Source: CAZOKZ01 sp964580585
GTDB lineage: Bacteria; Sumerlaeota; Sumerlaeia; SLMS01; JAHLLQ01
Direction of reading: 5' to 3'
NCBI GenBank assembly: GCA_964580585.1
Contig: CAZOKZ010000044.1
Span: forward strand, 1 to 36,490
Length of the DNA: 36,490 bases
Shown here: positions 8,636 through 16,429 of the stretch, in pieces
How positions within the stretch are numbered: position 1 is the stretch's first letter
Layout: each line of letters begins with the position of its first letter
The notes under the pieces: model-generated
The model's input: only the letters and a program-made list of their open reading frames with translations
The model's database searches: none
What the model was told of the DNA's origin: nothing
Made by a program: the position numbers and the translations under genes

Positions 8636-8665
8636 TTGACGATACCCATATTGGCGATCTATAAT
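8636..8665 (+). promoter_or_regulatory. Near-consensus sigma70-type promoter upstream of the FG-GAP gene
   Basis: A -35 TTGACG at 8636-8641 and a perfect -10 TATAAT at 8660-8665 are 18 bases apart. They lie in an AT-rich gap, about 40 bases upstream of the ATG at 8705. This also argues against the in-frame TTG at 8636 as a translation start, since it falls in the -35 box. Confidence 0.65.
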
Positions 8666-8704
8666 TCTTACTCCAAAATTAATTCGAGGGAGTGGGGGAT
8701 TCAC

Positions 8705-9742
8705 ATGTTATTTTCACGTTTGATCGCAACTTTCGCGACCCTGGTTGCGGTGAGTTTCGTTTCCAATGGTTTCGCTGTTCAGACGCTTCCAAATTCGGAT
8801 GTATTCTGTCTGACAGAATACACCGATGTCTGGTATTCGCACAACACAAGCGGGGTCTTTGCCGCACCCGTCCAAACGCGGTTCCTTGGATTCGGGGACA
8901 CCAGTTATATCGGCGATTTCAATGGCGATGGATTAACCGATTTCGCCACGTTGGCAAGCGGGGAATTCTGGTGGGCAATTAACGATGCCGGCGGTTCGTT
9001 TGTTGAACCCAGTAAAATGTTGAATTCGACGTATTTGGATAACGACCTGCCATCGAGCAATTATCGAAACGAGTATTTGGTTGGCGATTTCAACAACGAT
9101 ACATTGACTGACGTCATGGGAATCAGCAAGGTCGGGAAAATCTATGTCGCCTGGAACAATGGCTCGGGACTGGATTCTTTTCAACTGATTCAAACGGGCG
9201 GTCCGCAACATTCCGTTTTTTCAATCATCCATTCTACCGGCATTGATTTAAACAATGATGGGTTGGATGATTTAGTAACTGTAAGTGACGAGCGATACGT
9301 CGCCATCAGGCAATCCACCGGTTCGGGATTTCTCGCCGCGACGACCCACGAGTGTGGTCCGCGCAGCCACAGCAGTATTCCTAACTCAACCGACGATCTC
9401 CGGGTGGTCTTTGGCGATTTCAATGGCGATGGTTATATGGATGCGTGCCAGGTCGATGGAACTGTCAACAACAGCACCGCATATGTTTCGTTGAATGGCG
9501 TTAGTGGTTTGCAACCGTACGCCGTGTGGGCTGCATCAACAGGCTTTCACCGAACTACTACGTGGCAAGTATTTGCCATGGATGTGAATCAAGACGGTAA
9601 CGACGACCTTGTTCAGCTCAATGATATTGGCGAACTGTGGGCAGCACTTTCCAACGGCACGAATGGCTTTGGAAGTCCCAGCAAAGTCGCAGTGCTGGGT
9701 TTCCGTGGAGATTGGTTGAATGTCACCGGTAGGGATCAGTAA
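8705..9742 (+). CDS. Secreted FG-GAP/VCBS repeat protein
   Basis: Predicted exported protein of 345 residues. The N-terminus is a signal peptide (MLFSRLIATFATLVAVSFVSNGFA, cleavage after about residue 24). The rest is five repeats built around a calcium-loop-like D-x-N-x-D-G-x-x-D motif: GDFNGDGLTD, GDFNNDTLTD, DLNNDGLDD, GDFNGDGYMD and DVNQDGNDD. Each is followed by a strand such as GEFWWAIND, GKIYVAWNN or GELWAALSN. Such repeats form beta-propeller blades in integrin-like and cell-surface proteins. Function beyond calcium binding and surface display cannot be inferred. The ATG at 8705 has GAGTGGGGG upstream and starts the signal peptide. The gene is visibly less GC-rich than the metabolic genes and has its own strong promoter. 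Confidence 0.85.
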   Translation: MLFSRLIATFATLVAVSFVSNGFAVQTLPNSDVFCLTEYTDVWYSHNTSGVFAAPVQTRFLGFGDTSYIGDFNGDGLTDFATLASGEFWWAINDAGGSFVEPSKMLNSTYLDNDLPSSNYRNEYLVGDFNNDTLTDVMGISKVGKIYVAWNNGSGLDSFQLIQTGGPQHSVFSIIHSTGIDLNNDGLDDLVTVSDERYVAIRQSTGSGFLAATTHECGPRSHSSIPNSTDDLRVVFGDFNGDGYMDACQVDGTVNNSTAYVSLNGVSGLQPYAVWAASTGFHRTTTWQVFAMDVNQDGNDDLVQLNDIGELWAALSNGTNGFGSPSKVAVLGFRGDWLNVTGRDQ

Positions 9743-9932
9743 GAATGCTTGTCTGGCTGTGCTGCCTTGAAGTGGATAAAGCCCATTTGGGGGGAAGTTT
9801 GACTTCGACGATTTTCATTTTGGAACCGAACAAAATCGTTGCTCTAACTCAGGTGGGACTTAAAATGAGTTATGATGATTCTAATCGAGTTTCGACGAAT
9901 CCGCCTCATTTTATTCAGGAAAGGTTTGCCAA

Positions 9933-10445
9933 ATGAAATCGAATTTCGCCTCGTATTTACTACTTTGCGGCGTTTTCATTGGAGGTTGTGCCACTGCGGA
10001 CAAATCCGTCACCTCCACTTCCGAACCCGCATCCACTGCATCGTCGGTGGAAACAGTCGCTTCGACCGCTGCCGGTGATTTCACGGGATACCAGATTTCA
10101 GGAGACGACGTTCTCTTTCAATTCGTTCCTTCCGATTACGAAGAAGTGACGGAGAGTGGTCCGGGTGGGCGAAAGAAGATCAGCGAGTTGGAAATTCAAT
10201 CGGTCAGCGTTGCGGGCGATTTCAATGGGTGGTCATCCGACACCTGGAAAATGTCGCCTGCCGAAGAGGGAACATTCGAACTGAAAAAAAGTTTAGATGC
10301 CTTCAAAGGTCAAAACGATTGGCAATTCAAGTTTGTTCTCAATGGCTCCTTTTGGGCCGAACCGCAAGCAGGTACGCCCAACTGCGTGCCATCGGGCGAA
10401 TTTGCCAGCAACCAAGGATACAACCTGGTGTTGCACACGCCATGA
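9933..10445 (+). CDS. Lipoprotein with glycogen-binding-like (CBM48/AMPK-beta type) domain
   Basis: Predicted lipoprotein of 170 residues. The signal sequence ends in a lipobox (FIGGC, lipidated Cys19) and is followed by a Ser/Thr/Ala-rich tether to about residue 48. Residues 85-168 look like an early-set carbohydrate-binding module: SVSVAGDFNGWSSDTWKM, a gap, then GTFELKKSL and WQFKFVLNGSFWAEP. The G-D-F-N-G-W core and the W-x-F-K-F-x-x-N-G strand are typical of CBM48 and the AMPK-beta glycogen-binding domain. The ribosome-binding site is AGGAAAGG, 8 bases before the ATG. The same fold occurs twice in the protein at 13076-15331, so the two may share a ligand or pathway. Whether it binds glucan is not known. 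Confidence 0.8.
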   Translation: MKSNFASYLLLCGVFIGGCATADKSVTSTSEPASTASSVETVASTAAGDFTGYQISGDDVLFQFVPSDYEEVTESGPGGRKKISELEIQSVSVAGDFNGWSSDTWKMSPAEEGTFELKKSLDAFKGQNDWQFKFVLNGSFWAEPQAGTPNCVPSGEFASNQGYNLVLHTP

Positions 10446-10451
10446 TGGTTT

Positions 10452-10485
10452 TGGGTGCATCTTGCGTATTCGCGAGATGCACCCA
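10452..10485. terminator. Stem-loop after the lipoprotein gene (terminator-like, no T run)
   Basis: The arms 10452-10466 and 10471-10485 pair over 15 bases with a single G-T wobble, around a TATT loop. The structure begins 7 bases after the lipoprotein stop. No T run follows on either strand, so it may act as an mRNA 3'-end stabiliser or a Rho-assisted end rather than a classical terminator. Confidence 0.45.
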
Positions 10486-10582
10486 CTGAATACCTTACTC
10501 CCTGTTTGACATCTTCCTTCGCACGGTTTAATTTATCGCGTTTCCAGTCTTTGCGATTTGCGTGCGAAAGCGAGGTTTCTCG

Positions 10583-12268
10583 ATGACCGATGCGACCGCG
10601 TCCGGGTTTGGACCTGGCGAATGGATTGCCGACGATCCCGACGGCGGGACTAATGTTCTGAGTGAAGTTGTCGTGTTCAGCGATCAGGCTTACATCATGC
10701 GCAACGTGCGAGCGAAAGCCAACGCCGGGCGCAATCGATTCTGGATCGAAGTCAAAGCACTGGCGCTCGATCCGGAATCCGTGCAGGCGCGGGTATTCGG
10801 ACGTGGGGAAATTCTGTCGGTTCAATATAAGAATGTTCCGGTCAAAACTTCCCCACAGGAAAGTCTGCGCGCATTGGAACAAGAAAAAGAAAAACTCGAA
10901 CGCCAGCGCGACGCATTGCTCAAACAACGTGAAATTCAAAACAAACAGATTCAATTTTTGGATTCTTTGATCGCGTTCGGCCAGACGGAGTTGCCCAAAA
11001 AAGCGCGAACGAAGTTTCCCACCCCCGAGTCCATGCAATCCATGCTGGAGTTTATCGATCAGGGCTACCAGCGCGTGTTCGACAAAGATCGCGATTTCAC
11101 CATCCAGTTACAGGAACTCGACAAGGAACTTGCCGTCGTAAAAAGTAAGTTGTCGCCGCACAAAAGGGCTGCTTCAGCCAGATCTGATGCCATCGAGGTT
11201 TTATTCGATGCATCCGAAGAACAGGACCTGCGCCTGGAAGTTTGCTACATGGCGCAATTTGCCCATTGGGTGCCGGTTTACAAAGTCGATGTTCCTCTCG
11301 AAATGGACGGTGTGGCGATGACGCTCTTTGCGCGCATTGCCCAGAACACGGGCGAAAACTGGCGCGACGTCAAACTCACCGTCTCCAACGCCGCCCCAAT
11401 GACCGGCGTGGAATTGCCCACCGCCGAGCCCTGGCAATTGGCGTTTCCGCGTCCCCAATTTGCCGCCGCGGCGGCAGGCGCGGAAATGATGCGGGGCCTT
11501 CCAAAGCCTGCATCGGTGAAAAAACGCTCCAAGTCCGCATTGAGTTTGGAGGGCGAGGAAAATATATATACAGAGGTTTCACTAGATTTAGAAGAATTGG
11601 GCCCGGCCGATTTTCAACAAGCCGAAGCCCGCGAATTACCTCTCGCCTTCGAGTACGAGTTGCCGTCGGCTGTATCGCTCGACAGCGGCGGGGGAGAAAA
11701 CCTGCTGCCCGTGTTTTCCAAACAGCCCAAAGGCGAATTTTTTATCTATGCCGTGCCGAGCCGCGACCCGCTCGCCTATCTCGTTTGCCAGATCACACCC
11801 GACGCCGCGCTCTTGCCAGGCAGACTGAACGTACATTTCGGAGGGCGACTGGTAGGTGGAACGGAATTGGGTGAACACAAGGCGGGGGAGGAATTGCTTT
11901 TGAACCTTGGCGTCGAGCGCGGCGTGAAAATCCTGCGCGAGAAAATCGCCGAGAAAGACACCGAAACGTTCCTTGGCGGCATGATGGATCGCAGCAATGT
12001 GGTACGTGAAATCGAATACCGCACGTCCATCGAAAATACAAAAGACAAACTCGTTTCCGTGCGCGTGATGGACAATGCCCCGGTTTCCAAAACCGATAAA
12101 ATCCAGATCAAAGACGTCACAATGAAACCTGAACCCACGATCCGCGATTGGCGCGACCGCAAAGGAATTCACCTGTGGAAGTTTACGCTCGAACCCAAAG
12201 GAACCCACGAAATTCGCTTGCACTTTGTGGTAAAACACCCCCGCGATCAGGCGCCCGAAGGACTTTAA
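10583..12268 (+). CDS. DUF4139 domain-containing protein (MuiA family)
   Basis: Protein of 561 residues with the layout of the mucoidy-inhibitor A family. The N-terminal DUF4140-like part (about residues 25-90) includes VVVFSDQAYIMRNVRAKANAGRNRFWIE. A coiled coil follows at about 85-130 (ALEQEKEKLERQRDALLKQ). The C-terminal DUF4139 region begins with DLRLEVCYMAQFAHWVPVYKVD and AQNTGENWRDVKLTVSNAAP and ends with IRLHFVVKHPRDQAPEGL. The biochemical role of the family is not established. Most relatives I know of carry a signal peptide; none is visible here, so a cytoplasmic location is possible. The ATG at 10583 has GCGAGG about 9 bases upstream; an earlier in-frame GTG at 10562 is less likely. 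It lies between two CBM48-containing genes. Confidence 0.8.
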   Translation: MTDATASGFGPGEWIADDPDGGTNVLSEVVVFSDQAYIMRNVRAKANAGRNRFWIEVKALALDPESVQARVFGRGEILSVQYKNVPVKTSPQESLRALEQEKEKLERQRDALLKQREIQNKQIQFLDSLIAFGQTELPKKARTKFPTPESMQSMLEFIDQGYQRVFDKDRDFTIQLQELDKELAVVKSKLSPHKRAASARSDAIEVLFDASEEQDLRLEVCYMAQFAHWVPVYKVDVPLEMDGVAMTLFARIAQNTGENWRDVKLTVSNAAPMTGVELPTAEPWQLAFPRPQFAAAAAGAEMMRGLPKPASVKKRSKSALSLEGEENIYTEVSLDLEELGPADFQQAEARELPLAFEYELPSAVSLDSGGGENLLPVFSKQPKGEFFIYAVPSRDPLAYLVCQITPDAALLPGRLNVHFGGRLVGGTELGEHKAGEELLLNLGVERGVKILREKIAEKDTETFLGGMMDRSNVVREIEYRTSIENTKDKLVSVRVMDNAPVSKTDKIQIKDVTMKPEPTIRDWRDRKGIHLWKFTLEPKGTHEIRLHFVVKHPRDQAPEGL

Positions 12269-12313
12269 ACAACGCGGAAACGCGATGCCGGCAATTTTCA
12301 GAAGGAACGACCA

Positions 12314-12997
12314 ATGATATCAAAAATCGGGAGCCTGGTTTGGGGTATAAAGAACAAGTATTTCAAAAACCCGCGCCCCTCGCTTAATGATCTTGATCGC
12401 AAACTTTCCAAATACTTGAATTATCGAAACGGTTTTTTTATCGAAGCAGGCGGAAACGACGGATACAGTCAAAGTAACACATATTATCTGGAGAAAAAAC
12501 TCGGCTGGCGTGGATTGTTGATCGAAGGCATTCCAGAACTATACGAAAAATGCCGTAAAGAACGCCGCCGTTCTCAAGTTCGTAACTGTGCGTTGGTATC
12601 GCCCGATTTTTCCGAAACCACCGTCACCATGCACTTCGCGCATCTGATGTCCGTCGTCGAAGGATCGATGAAATCCACCGAAGCGCAAGAATCGCACGTC
12701 TCCCGAGGTGTTGAAATCCAAAACCTGGGGAATAGCTATTCGGTCGAAGTTCCCGCCCGCACGTTGGAATCCGTTTTGGACGAAATCGATCCGTTGCCCG
12801 AAATCGATTTTTTCTCCCTCGACGTCGAAGGGTTCGAACTTCAAGTCCTCCAAGGCCTCAACCTTGCAAAATACGCCCCCAAATATATTCTGGTCGAAGC
12901 GCGGTTTTTCGACGAAATCGACGCTTTGCTATCCGATCGTTACGAGATGATCGAGAAAATGAGTTACCACGATTATCTTTATCGACGAAAAGAATAA
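12314..12997 (+). CDS. FkbM-family methyltransferase
   Basis: Predicted SAM-dependent methyltransferase of 227 residues. The FkbM signature is clear: GFFIEAGGNDGYSQSNTYYLEKKLGWRGLLIEGIPELYEKC (motif I region and the acidic ribose-binding turn, residues 40-80), then a central variable part, then EIDFFSLDVEGFELQVLQGL (residues 163-182) and KYILVEARFF. FkbM-like enzymes typically O-methylate sugars or small molecules, often in glycan or natural-product loci. The acceptor here is unknown. The start ATG follows GAAGGA. It is co-directional with the DUF4139 gene, 45 bases after its stop, so they may share a transcript. Confidence 0.85.
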   Translation: MISKIGSLVWGIKNKYFKNPRPSLNDLDRKLSKYLNYRNGFFIEAGGNDGYSQSNTYYLEKKLGWRGLLIEGIPELYEKCRKERRRSQVRNCALVSPDFSETTVTMHFAHLMSVVEGSMKSTEAQESHVSRGVEIQNLGNSYSVEVPARTLESVLDEIDPLPEIDFFSLDVEGFELQVLQGLNLAKYAPKYILVEARFFDEIDALLSDRYEMIEKMSYHDYLYRRKE

Positions 12998-13004
12998 AGT
13001 TGGA

Positions 13005-13034
13005 TTGACGAAAAGACTTATTCCGTGTTTTCAT
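13005..13034 (+). promoter_or_regulatory. Possible promoter of the kinase-like fusion gene
   Basis: TTGACG at 13005-13010 and TTTCAT at 13029-13034 are 18 bases apart and 41 bases upstream of the start codon at 13076. The -35 and spacing match the stronger promoter at 8636. The -10 matches only 4 of 6 consensus bases. Confidence 0.3.
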
Positions 13035-13075
13035 CGTTTCATTGAAGCTCCCCATAAAATCAGGGGGAACCTGAG

Positions 13076-15331
13076 ATGGATAACGATCAGAAAATCGTCA
13101 TACACGATCGACCGCTCGCCGTATTAAAAAAACTTTCACACTTCAATCAGCGCGAATCGCTGCTGGTTTACGATGGAAGTTGCAAACAAGTCCTGAAACG
13201 GTTTCCCGATTCAGCGGCCACGGAATTCGTTGCCCGATCCAACCAGTGGAAGAACGCACGACGCGCGCTCGAATCCGGTCTCGTCGCGTATTCCGAACGG
13301 GGAGTGCACGAAGGACGTCCTTTTGCGCTTCGGCCCTGGATCGAAGGCATCCCTTTTGATGAATACGCGCGCCAGGTGGAGTTCGACCCCCATCAACCGG
13401 ACGCCGCCATCCATGTGGCCCTGGTAGCTTGCCATACCGTCGTGCGATTGCACCGGACAGGCTTCATCCATGGGCATTTGGTCAGTGGAAACATTCTGTT
13501 CGACGAATCGAACCAAATGGTTCTCTGCGATCCATTGCTCGGACCACTTCCGGGTGGCGAAGTGGAATCGGACGACCTGCCCCGTCTAGCTCCCGAACAG
13601 TCCGACCCGTCTTTGAACCCCGATAAACGCACCGACGTCTGGTATTTGGGCGAACTGCTCTGTCTTTTGCTTTTACGTGGCGTCGAGACATCCCGGGACG
13701 AAGAACGTCTTCAGCAATTGACGCAACAGGGCTTACCCTCCGAACTGATCGACATCGTTTGGCAGGCAACTGAGGACGATCCCGCCAACCGGTTTGCCGA
13801 CGCCGGGCAATTGGCCACCGCGTTGAACGAATATACCTGGTTGGACTGCAAAAAAACCATCGACGTGCGCCCTGCGCCTATAGCCGAGGGCATCGAAACC
13901 CAATCGAATTCTCTCACGCGCAACCTGGTGGTTTGCCTGCTTGCCCTTGGGATAATCGGGGCCAGCATTTGGTATTCAAACCGCGAATCCGAGCCCGAAT
14001 CTGAATTTGAAGTCGCCAGCGTCGTTCAACCACCCGCAGAGAAACCCGCACTCGAAGAACGCCCGAAATTCATCCGGGCGCAAATCGCCGAGCTCGAACC
14101 CGAAGAAACTCTGCCCGAAGACCCCATCGAACTGTTGCTGCAACAAGCGCACGAAGAAAAATTGCGCGAGGTAAAACTCCTTACCCAGCACGCCAGCCGG
14201 TTCGCGCCACACCCACTTCCCCTTCAATACCTTCCGAACGGTGTGCGTTTCCTCATTCAGGCGCCCGGTGCGAAACAGGTTTATATTGCCGGGACGTTTA
14301 ATGGCTGGGGCGGTTCCGACGGCTCGACGATGAGCAATCCAGGTTGCAAGATGTTCGGACCCGACAACCATGGCGTTTTTGAAATGTTCCTGCCGTTGAC
14401 GAACGGCGATTATATCTTCAAATACGCCATCGATGGACATATCTGGTTTCCCGGTCCCGAAAACCTGGCACTGGAGAGCGATGATTTCGATCGCGCAGAG
14501 GGACAGGGTGGTCTGATGGGATCGAAGTTCTCGTTTAAACTGAGAGAAGAGCCTTGGCCATCGTACGTCCCCACAAAAGAAATGTTGCCCGTGGTGTTCG
14601 ATCACAACGAAACGGGCGACCCCTACTTGCGCGTTCGATTTTTCAGCCGTCGGGCGAAAATCGCCCACGTCGTCGGTTCCTGGGATGGTTGGGCGGGTAT
14701 TGGTAGCTGGTCGGTGAGCGCCCCGGATCATGCGATGAAGCTGACCCAAGTGCCGAACATCTGGGAAACGTATATCGGGCCACTGCACGAGGGAACCCTC
14801 GAATACAAAATCGTCGCCAACTACCGCGAGTGGTATTCCGATCCCGGCGTGCGGGAACTCACCGAAGAAGGCGCTACCTTGGTGACGATCAACCGCAAAG
14901 ACGGCCAGTGGTATCCGAAATACACGCCGCGTTTCGACCCAAACGCCACGCGTCCGCTAACGGAATATCGATGGAGCGGACTGGTGAAATGGGAAGACGA
15001 CCGAAACGCCGCATTTGCCAAAGCGCGTTTGACCCAAAAGCCGATGCTGTGGGTGATTACCATGGAAGCGTCGCCGCTCAGCGTGAATTTGATGAAGCTT
15101 CTCAACGCCGACACCGCGATCACCAACATGGGAGAGAAAATCATCTTTGTCGAAACCCCAGCGCATGAAGTACGCGACATTTTGCAAAAACGAGGCATCG
15201 CCCGCGTGCCTTACGTGGTGATCGTCAACGAGCAATACAAACCCGTGTTTGAGAAATACAACCCGAGCGTCGATGAAATCAAAGCGGAACTACGCAACAT
15301 CCTCAATAATCAACTCGCGGCGGGGGAGTGA
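13076..15331 (+). CDS. Membrane fusion protein: degenerate protein kinase, two CBM48-like modules, degenerate thioredoxin
   Basis: 751 residues in four parts. (1) Residues 1-270 resemble a Hanks-type Ser/Thr kinase: a possible ATP-site Lys41 (QVLKRF), a catalytic-loop region FIHGHLVSGNILFD, DPL at 152-154 where DFG is expected, and DVWYLGELL in the C-lobe. The catalytic Asp of HRD is His134, while Asn139 at the metal-binding position is kept, so it is probably a pseudokinase. (2) One transmembrane segment, about 283-302, and an acidic linker. (3) Two early-set carbohydrate-binding-like modules, about 390-486 (IAGTFNGWGG) and 517-610 (VGSWDGWAG). (4) A thioredoxin-like tail, 635-751, in which the CxxC position reads Ser666-Pro-Leu-Ser669 while the cis-Pro712 (RVPY) is kept. 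The likely topology is kinase part inside, carbohydrate and thioredoxin parts outside. Inferred role: sensing or scaffolding rather than catalysis. Confidence 0.8.
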   Translation: MDNDQKIVIHDRPLAVLKKLSHFNQRESLLVYDGSCKQVLKRFPDSAATEFVARSNQWKNARRALESGLVAYSERGVHEGRPFALRPWIEGIPFDEYARQVEFDPHQPDAAIHVALVACHTVVRLHRTGFIHGHLVSGNILFDESNQMVLCDPLLGPLPGGEVESDDLPRLAPEQSDPSLNPDKRTDVWYLGELLCLLLLRGVETSRDEERLQQLTQQGLPSELIDIVWQATEDDPANRFADAGQLATALNEYTWLDCKKTIDVRPAPIAEGIETQSNSLTRNLVVCLLALGIIGASIWYSNRESEPESEFEVASVVQPPAEKPALEERPKFIRAQIAELEPEETLPEDPIELLLQQAHEEKLREVKLLTQHASRFAPHPLPLQYLPNGVRFLIQAPGAKQVYIAGTFNGWGGSDGSTMSNPGCKMFGPDNHGVFEMFLPLTNGDYIFKYAIDGHIWFPGPENLALESDDFDRAEGQGGLMGSKFSFKLREEPWPSYVPTKEMLPVVFDHNETGDPYLRVRFFSRRAKIAHVVGSWDGWAGIGSWSVSAPDHAMKLTQVPNIWETYIGPLHEGTLEYKIVANYREWYSDPGVRELTEEGATLVTINRKDGQWYPKYTPRFDPNATRPLTEYRWSGLVKWEDDRNAAFAKARLTQKPMLWVITMEASPLSVNLMKLLNADTAITNMGEKIIFVETPAHEVRDILQKRGIARVPYVVIVNEQYKPVFEKYNPSVDEIKAELRNILNNQLAAGE

Positions 15332-15397
15332 AAAGCTAGAGCGGCGCAAATCGTATTTAGGGTAAAAACACTCGACACCCCAGGAAATGCTAAAGAA

Positions 15398-15423
15398 ATA
15401 GATGATCATCTATATTCAATATA
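15398..15423. promoter_or_regulatory. Two adjoining perfect palindromes, possible operator
   Basis: ATAGATGATCATCTAT at 15398-15413 is a perfect 16-base palindrome. It overlaps TATATTCAATATA at 15411-15423, a perfect palindrome around a single C. Both lie 28-59 bases upstream of the small membrane-protein gene, where an operator would be expected. No known regulator site is recognised. Confidence 0.35.
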
Positions 15424-15450
15424 GGTGGGAAACTGATCTTATCTGGGGGT

Positions 15451-16098
15451 GTGATTGTGTATAAGTCACTGGCTATTGTTTTTGGAATGGCAGGGATTTT
15501 GGCTCTAATCGCTGGATTTGCACTATTTGGATATTCGTTATCATTGGAACCAGAAACAATTTCTTCCGACGAAGTACACTATCTGGAGGCGAGGCAGTGG
15601 GTGAAGATACCAAACTGCCAACTTGATTTACCGAACCTCGTTTACATTACGGAGGAAAATAGCGCCAGCCCATATGGGAGAGTCTCAGATATTTTTGTGC
15701 CTGTATTTATTCGTACAGGTGCTAATAGACAGTATGCAAATTTTTTGTATATGACTCAGGATGAGGAAATTAAAGCTTTGGTTCGCAAGGCCTGGATGGG
15801 GGGCGGTCTCGTAAAGGAACAAATCGACCCAGACGATCCTGCATTCTATCCGATACTTGAAATTGTTGGCACTACAAAGAATTGGGAGTCTATCCCCTTG
15901 GGAACCAGAGGGGCTGTAACCAGAGCCGACTCAACATTCTCAGGCATGATGATTGTCACAGACAAAGGGGAGCATCAGTTTTCGATAATCGGAAAAGTTA
16001 CTGCGGGCGTTGGGGTCGTATTTTTCTTTGTCATGTTGCTCTGTGCCGCCAAAGCTAAAGAAAACTCTGGAAAGTTTTATGAGGATCCCACGTTTTAA
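15451..16098 (+). CDS. Hypothetical membrane protein with two transmembrane segments
   Basis: 215 residues that I do not recognise. A hydrophobic segment at about 7-29 (IVFGMAGILALIAGFALFGYSL) and another at about 184-200 (AGVGVVFFFVMLLCAA) flank a soluble middle region of about 150 residues, followed by a short charged tail. With both ends inside, the middle part would be periplasmic; it contains a beta-rich stretch (SDIFVPVFIRTG) and an acidic IDPDDPAF loop. The start codon is GTG at 15451 or, two codons later, GTG at 15457. The second fits the GGGGG at 15445-15449 better. The gene is AT-richer than the metabolic genes and is preceded by the palindromes at 15398-15423. Confidence 0.7.
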   Translation: MIVYKSLAIVFGMAGILALIAGFALFGYSLSLEPETISSDEVHYLEARQWVKIPNCQLDLPNLVYITEENSASPYGRVSDIFVPVFIRTGANRQYANFLYMTQDEEIKALVRKAWMGGGLVKEQIDPDDPAFYPILEIVGTTKNWESIPLGTRGAVTRADSTFSGMMIVTDKGEHQFSIIGKVTAGVGVVFFFVMLLCAAKAKENSGKFYEDPTF

Positions 16099-16429
16099 GA
16101 CTCCACTTTGGTGTGAATGCGCAAATCTTCCATCGGTCTTGGGCAAATCACGCCGAGTCCAGCCGGTGGCTTTATATTCGCCTGGATTGATGCAAGTGAA
16201 TTTGGTTTAAATTGCGATCAGCTAAATCAACAATCCGGAAGGATCTTTCTTCTCAGCCTTCAACTTATCTCAGGTCACATAACCTGAATCCTGAATAAAA
16301 CTTTTCCACCGTTCCAAACAAAATCCCCCTTCTCTTCCTCTTGTGTTCGGGGGGCGGGCTGTCGTAGGGAACCCGCCAGCAAATCCGCCGGGCGCTTCAA
16401 CGCCTGCAAGGAGAGGAATTTCCGAACCC
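16099..16429. other. Intergenic region upstream of aconitase
   Basis: 331 bases without a supported gene. It holds an inverted repeat TCAGGT-N6-ACCTGA at 16270-16287, which could bind a dimeric regulator. It also holds a GC-rich element at 16353-16377 with inverted ends GGCGGG ... CCCGCC, similar to one at 7267-7298. The aconitase ribosome-binding site AAGGAGAGGAA is near the end. No clear -35/-10 pair is visible. Confidence 0.4.

Noticed and set aside
9745..9936. 63-codon plus-strand frame between the FG-GAP and lipoprotein genes
   Set aside because: It lacks family-like sequence and overlaps the ribosome-binding site and start of the lipoprotein gene.
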